NCBI GenBank assembly: GCA_045599965.1
Contig: JAZRXA010000003.1
Location: forward strand, 1-12,335
Length of the DNA: 12,335 bases
Source: RGIG5612 sp045599965
GTDB lineage: Bacteria; Bacillota; Clostridia; Lachnospirales; Lachnospiraceae
Direction: 5' to 3'
Shown: positions 12,232-12,335 of the stretch, piece by piece
Numbering within the stretch: the stretch's first letter is position 1
Layout: each line of letters begins with the position of its first letter
Position numbers and translations under genes: made by a program
The notes under the pieces: generated by a model
Seen by the model: the letters and a program-made list of their open reading frames with translations, nothing else
Told to the model about the DNA's origin: nothing
Databases searched by the model: none

Positions 12232-12335
12232 ATATGCCGCCTCCCATTCTTCATTCAAACGGTTTATCTCAACTTCTTGTTCCAACCGGTGTACAAAATT
12301 ACTTCCTTTGCCAGTAGGAATGCCTGTTTTAATGT
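12049..12335 (-). CDS. Rpn-family (PD-(D/E)XK nuclease/putative transposase) protein, C-terminal part, runs off the window
   Basis: The frame is open from the right edge (12335) to TAA at 12051-12049; only about 94 codons of the C-terminus are present. The visible part has the family's hallmarks: EINRLNEEWEAAYMTFEE, then MEARQAREEG and the repeated REEGRVEGREEGR linker, then a short helical tail TLIKTLLEEYEPTKVAEMLKLSIDQVLAV that resembles the C-terminal end of Rpn/PDDEXK transposase-family proteins common in gut Clostridia. The nuclease domain itself lies beyond the window. Rpn proteins promote RecA-independent recombination or cut DNA, and some act in phage defence. Expression ends at the terminator 11952-11979. 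A TTG at 12285 is not the start, since the frame continues upstream. Confidence 0.8.
   Translation of the reverse strand, partial: IKTGIPTGKGSNFVHRLEQEVEINRLNEEWEAAYMTFEEIVRMEARQAREEGRVEGREEGRATLIKTLLEEYEPTKVAEMLKLSIDQVLAVTEK
12151..12198 (-). repeat. Four 12-nt tandem units encoding the EEGR linker
   Basis: ACGGCCTTCTTC, ACGGCCTTCTAC, ACGACCTTCTTC and ACGAGCTTGTCT follow one another (+ strand reading). On the - strand they encode RQAREEGRVEGREEGR-type residues. Unit number can vary by slippage without breaking the frame. Confidence 0.75.
12276..12300 (-). repeat. Direct repeat copy B (25 nt)
   Basis: The in-gene copy of the 25-nt repeat at 12026-12050, encoding NFVHRLEQ in the frame of the Rpn-family gene; two mismatches to copy A. 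Confidence 0.8.

Noticed and set aside
12132..12317. Plus-strand ORF with leucine-histidine repeats
   Set aside because: Antisense image of the EEGR tandem repeat of the Rpn-family gene; no SD or family match.
1..12335. CRISPR array, tRNA, rRNA or insertion sequence
   Set aside because: No regularly spaced repeats, no cloverleaf or rRNA-like stretch, and no transposase with terminal inverted repeats was seen. The Rpn-family gene is only transposase-like by family name.

Overview
The window looks like low-GC Bacillota (Firmicutes) chromosomal DNA, most likely from an anaerobic gut Clostridia-type bacterium. This rests on strong AAGGAG-type ribosome binding sites, TTGACA/TATAAT promoters, AT-rich codon use, a FemAB-family peptidoglycan enzyme, two Gram-positive style lipoproteins and an Rpn-family gene with REEGR repeats. 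The genus cannot be settled from the sequence. All genes run on the + strand except the partial Rpn-family gene at the right edge.

Left region (1-3322): a Sau3AI-type (GATC) restriction-modification unit. It holds a MutH/Sau3AI-fold endonuclease (171-1664), its C5-cytosine methyltransferase (1702-3087) and a YdbC/PC4-like ssDNA-binding protein (3101-3322). This block is clearly more AT-rich than the rest and is probably acquired. The methyltransferase has its own promoter inside the end of the endonuclease gene. The -35 box of that promoter contains the only GATC in the first 2.1 kb, which suggests methylation feedback. GATC is scarce in the whole window (11 sites by hand count, against about 35-40 expected from composition).

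Middle region (3355-8852): a ComEC-like metallo-beta-lactamase lipoprotein, a 54-aa acidic orphan and a NUP-family nucleoside phosphorylase-like protein. A second operon follows with its own extended -10 promoter: a FemAB-type aminoacyltransferase, an EamA/DMT transporter and a membrane-anchored EEP-family hydrolase.

Right region (8860-11714), the most striking part: an uncharacterised-family ABC importer (lipoprotein, permease, ATPase; COG2984/TrpXYZ type) behind what looks like a complete ribosome-mediated transcription attenuator keyed to tyrosine. A consensus promoter starts transcription almost exactly at the AUG of a 20-residue leader peptide containing YYYYSYY. The leader RNA can fold into three mutually exclusive helices (1:2 pause, 2:3 antiterminator, 3:4 terminator), arranged as in the enteric trp leader. 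This predicts that the transporter imports tyrosine or an aromatic precursor and is switched on when charged tRNA-Tyr is scarce.

The end (11717-12335) has a small orphan gene that appears leaderless and shares CGAAACATG at its start with the leader peptide, then a strong bidirectional terminator, then the C-terminal part of an Rpn-family gene on the - strand. That gene has an internal SD plus ATG that could give a 60-aa C-terminal small protein, and a diverged direct repeat of part of its coding sequence lies just past its stop.
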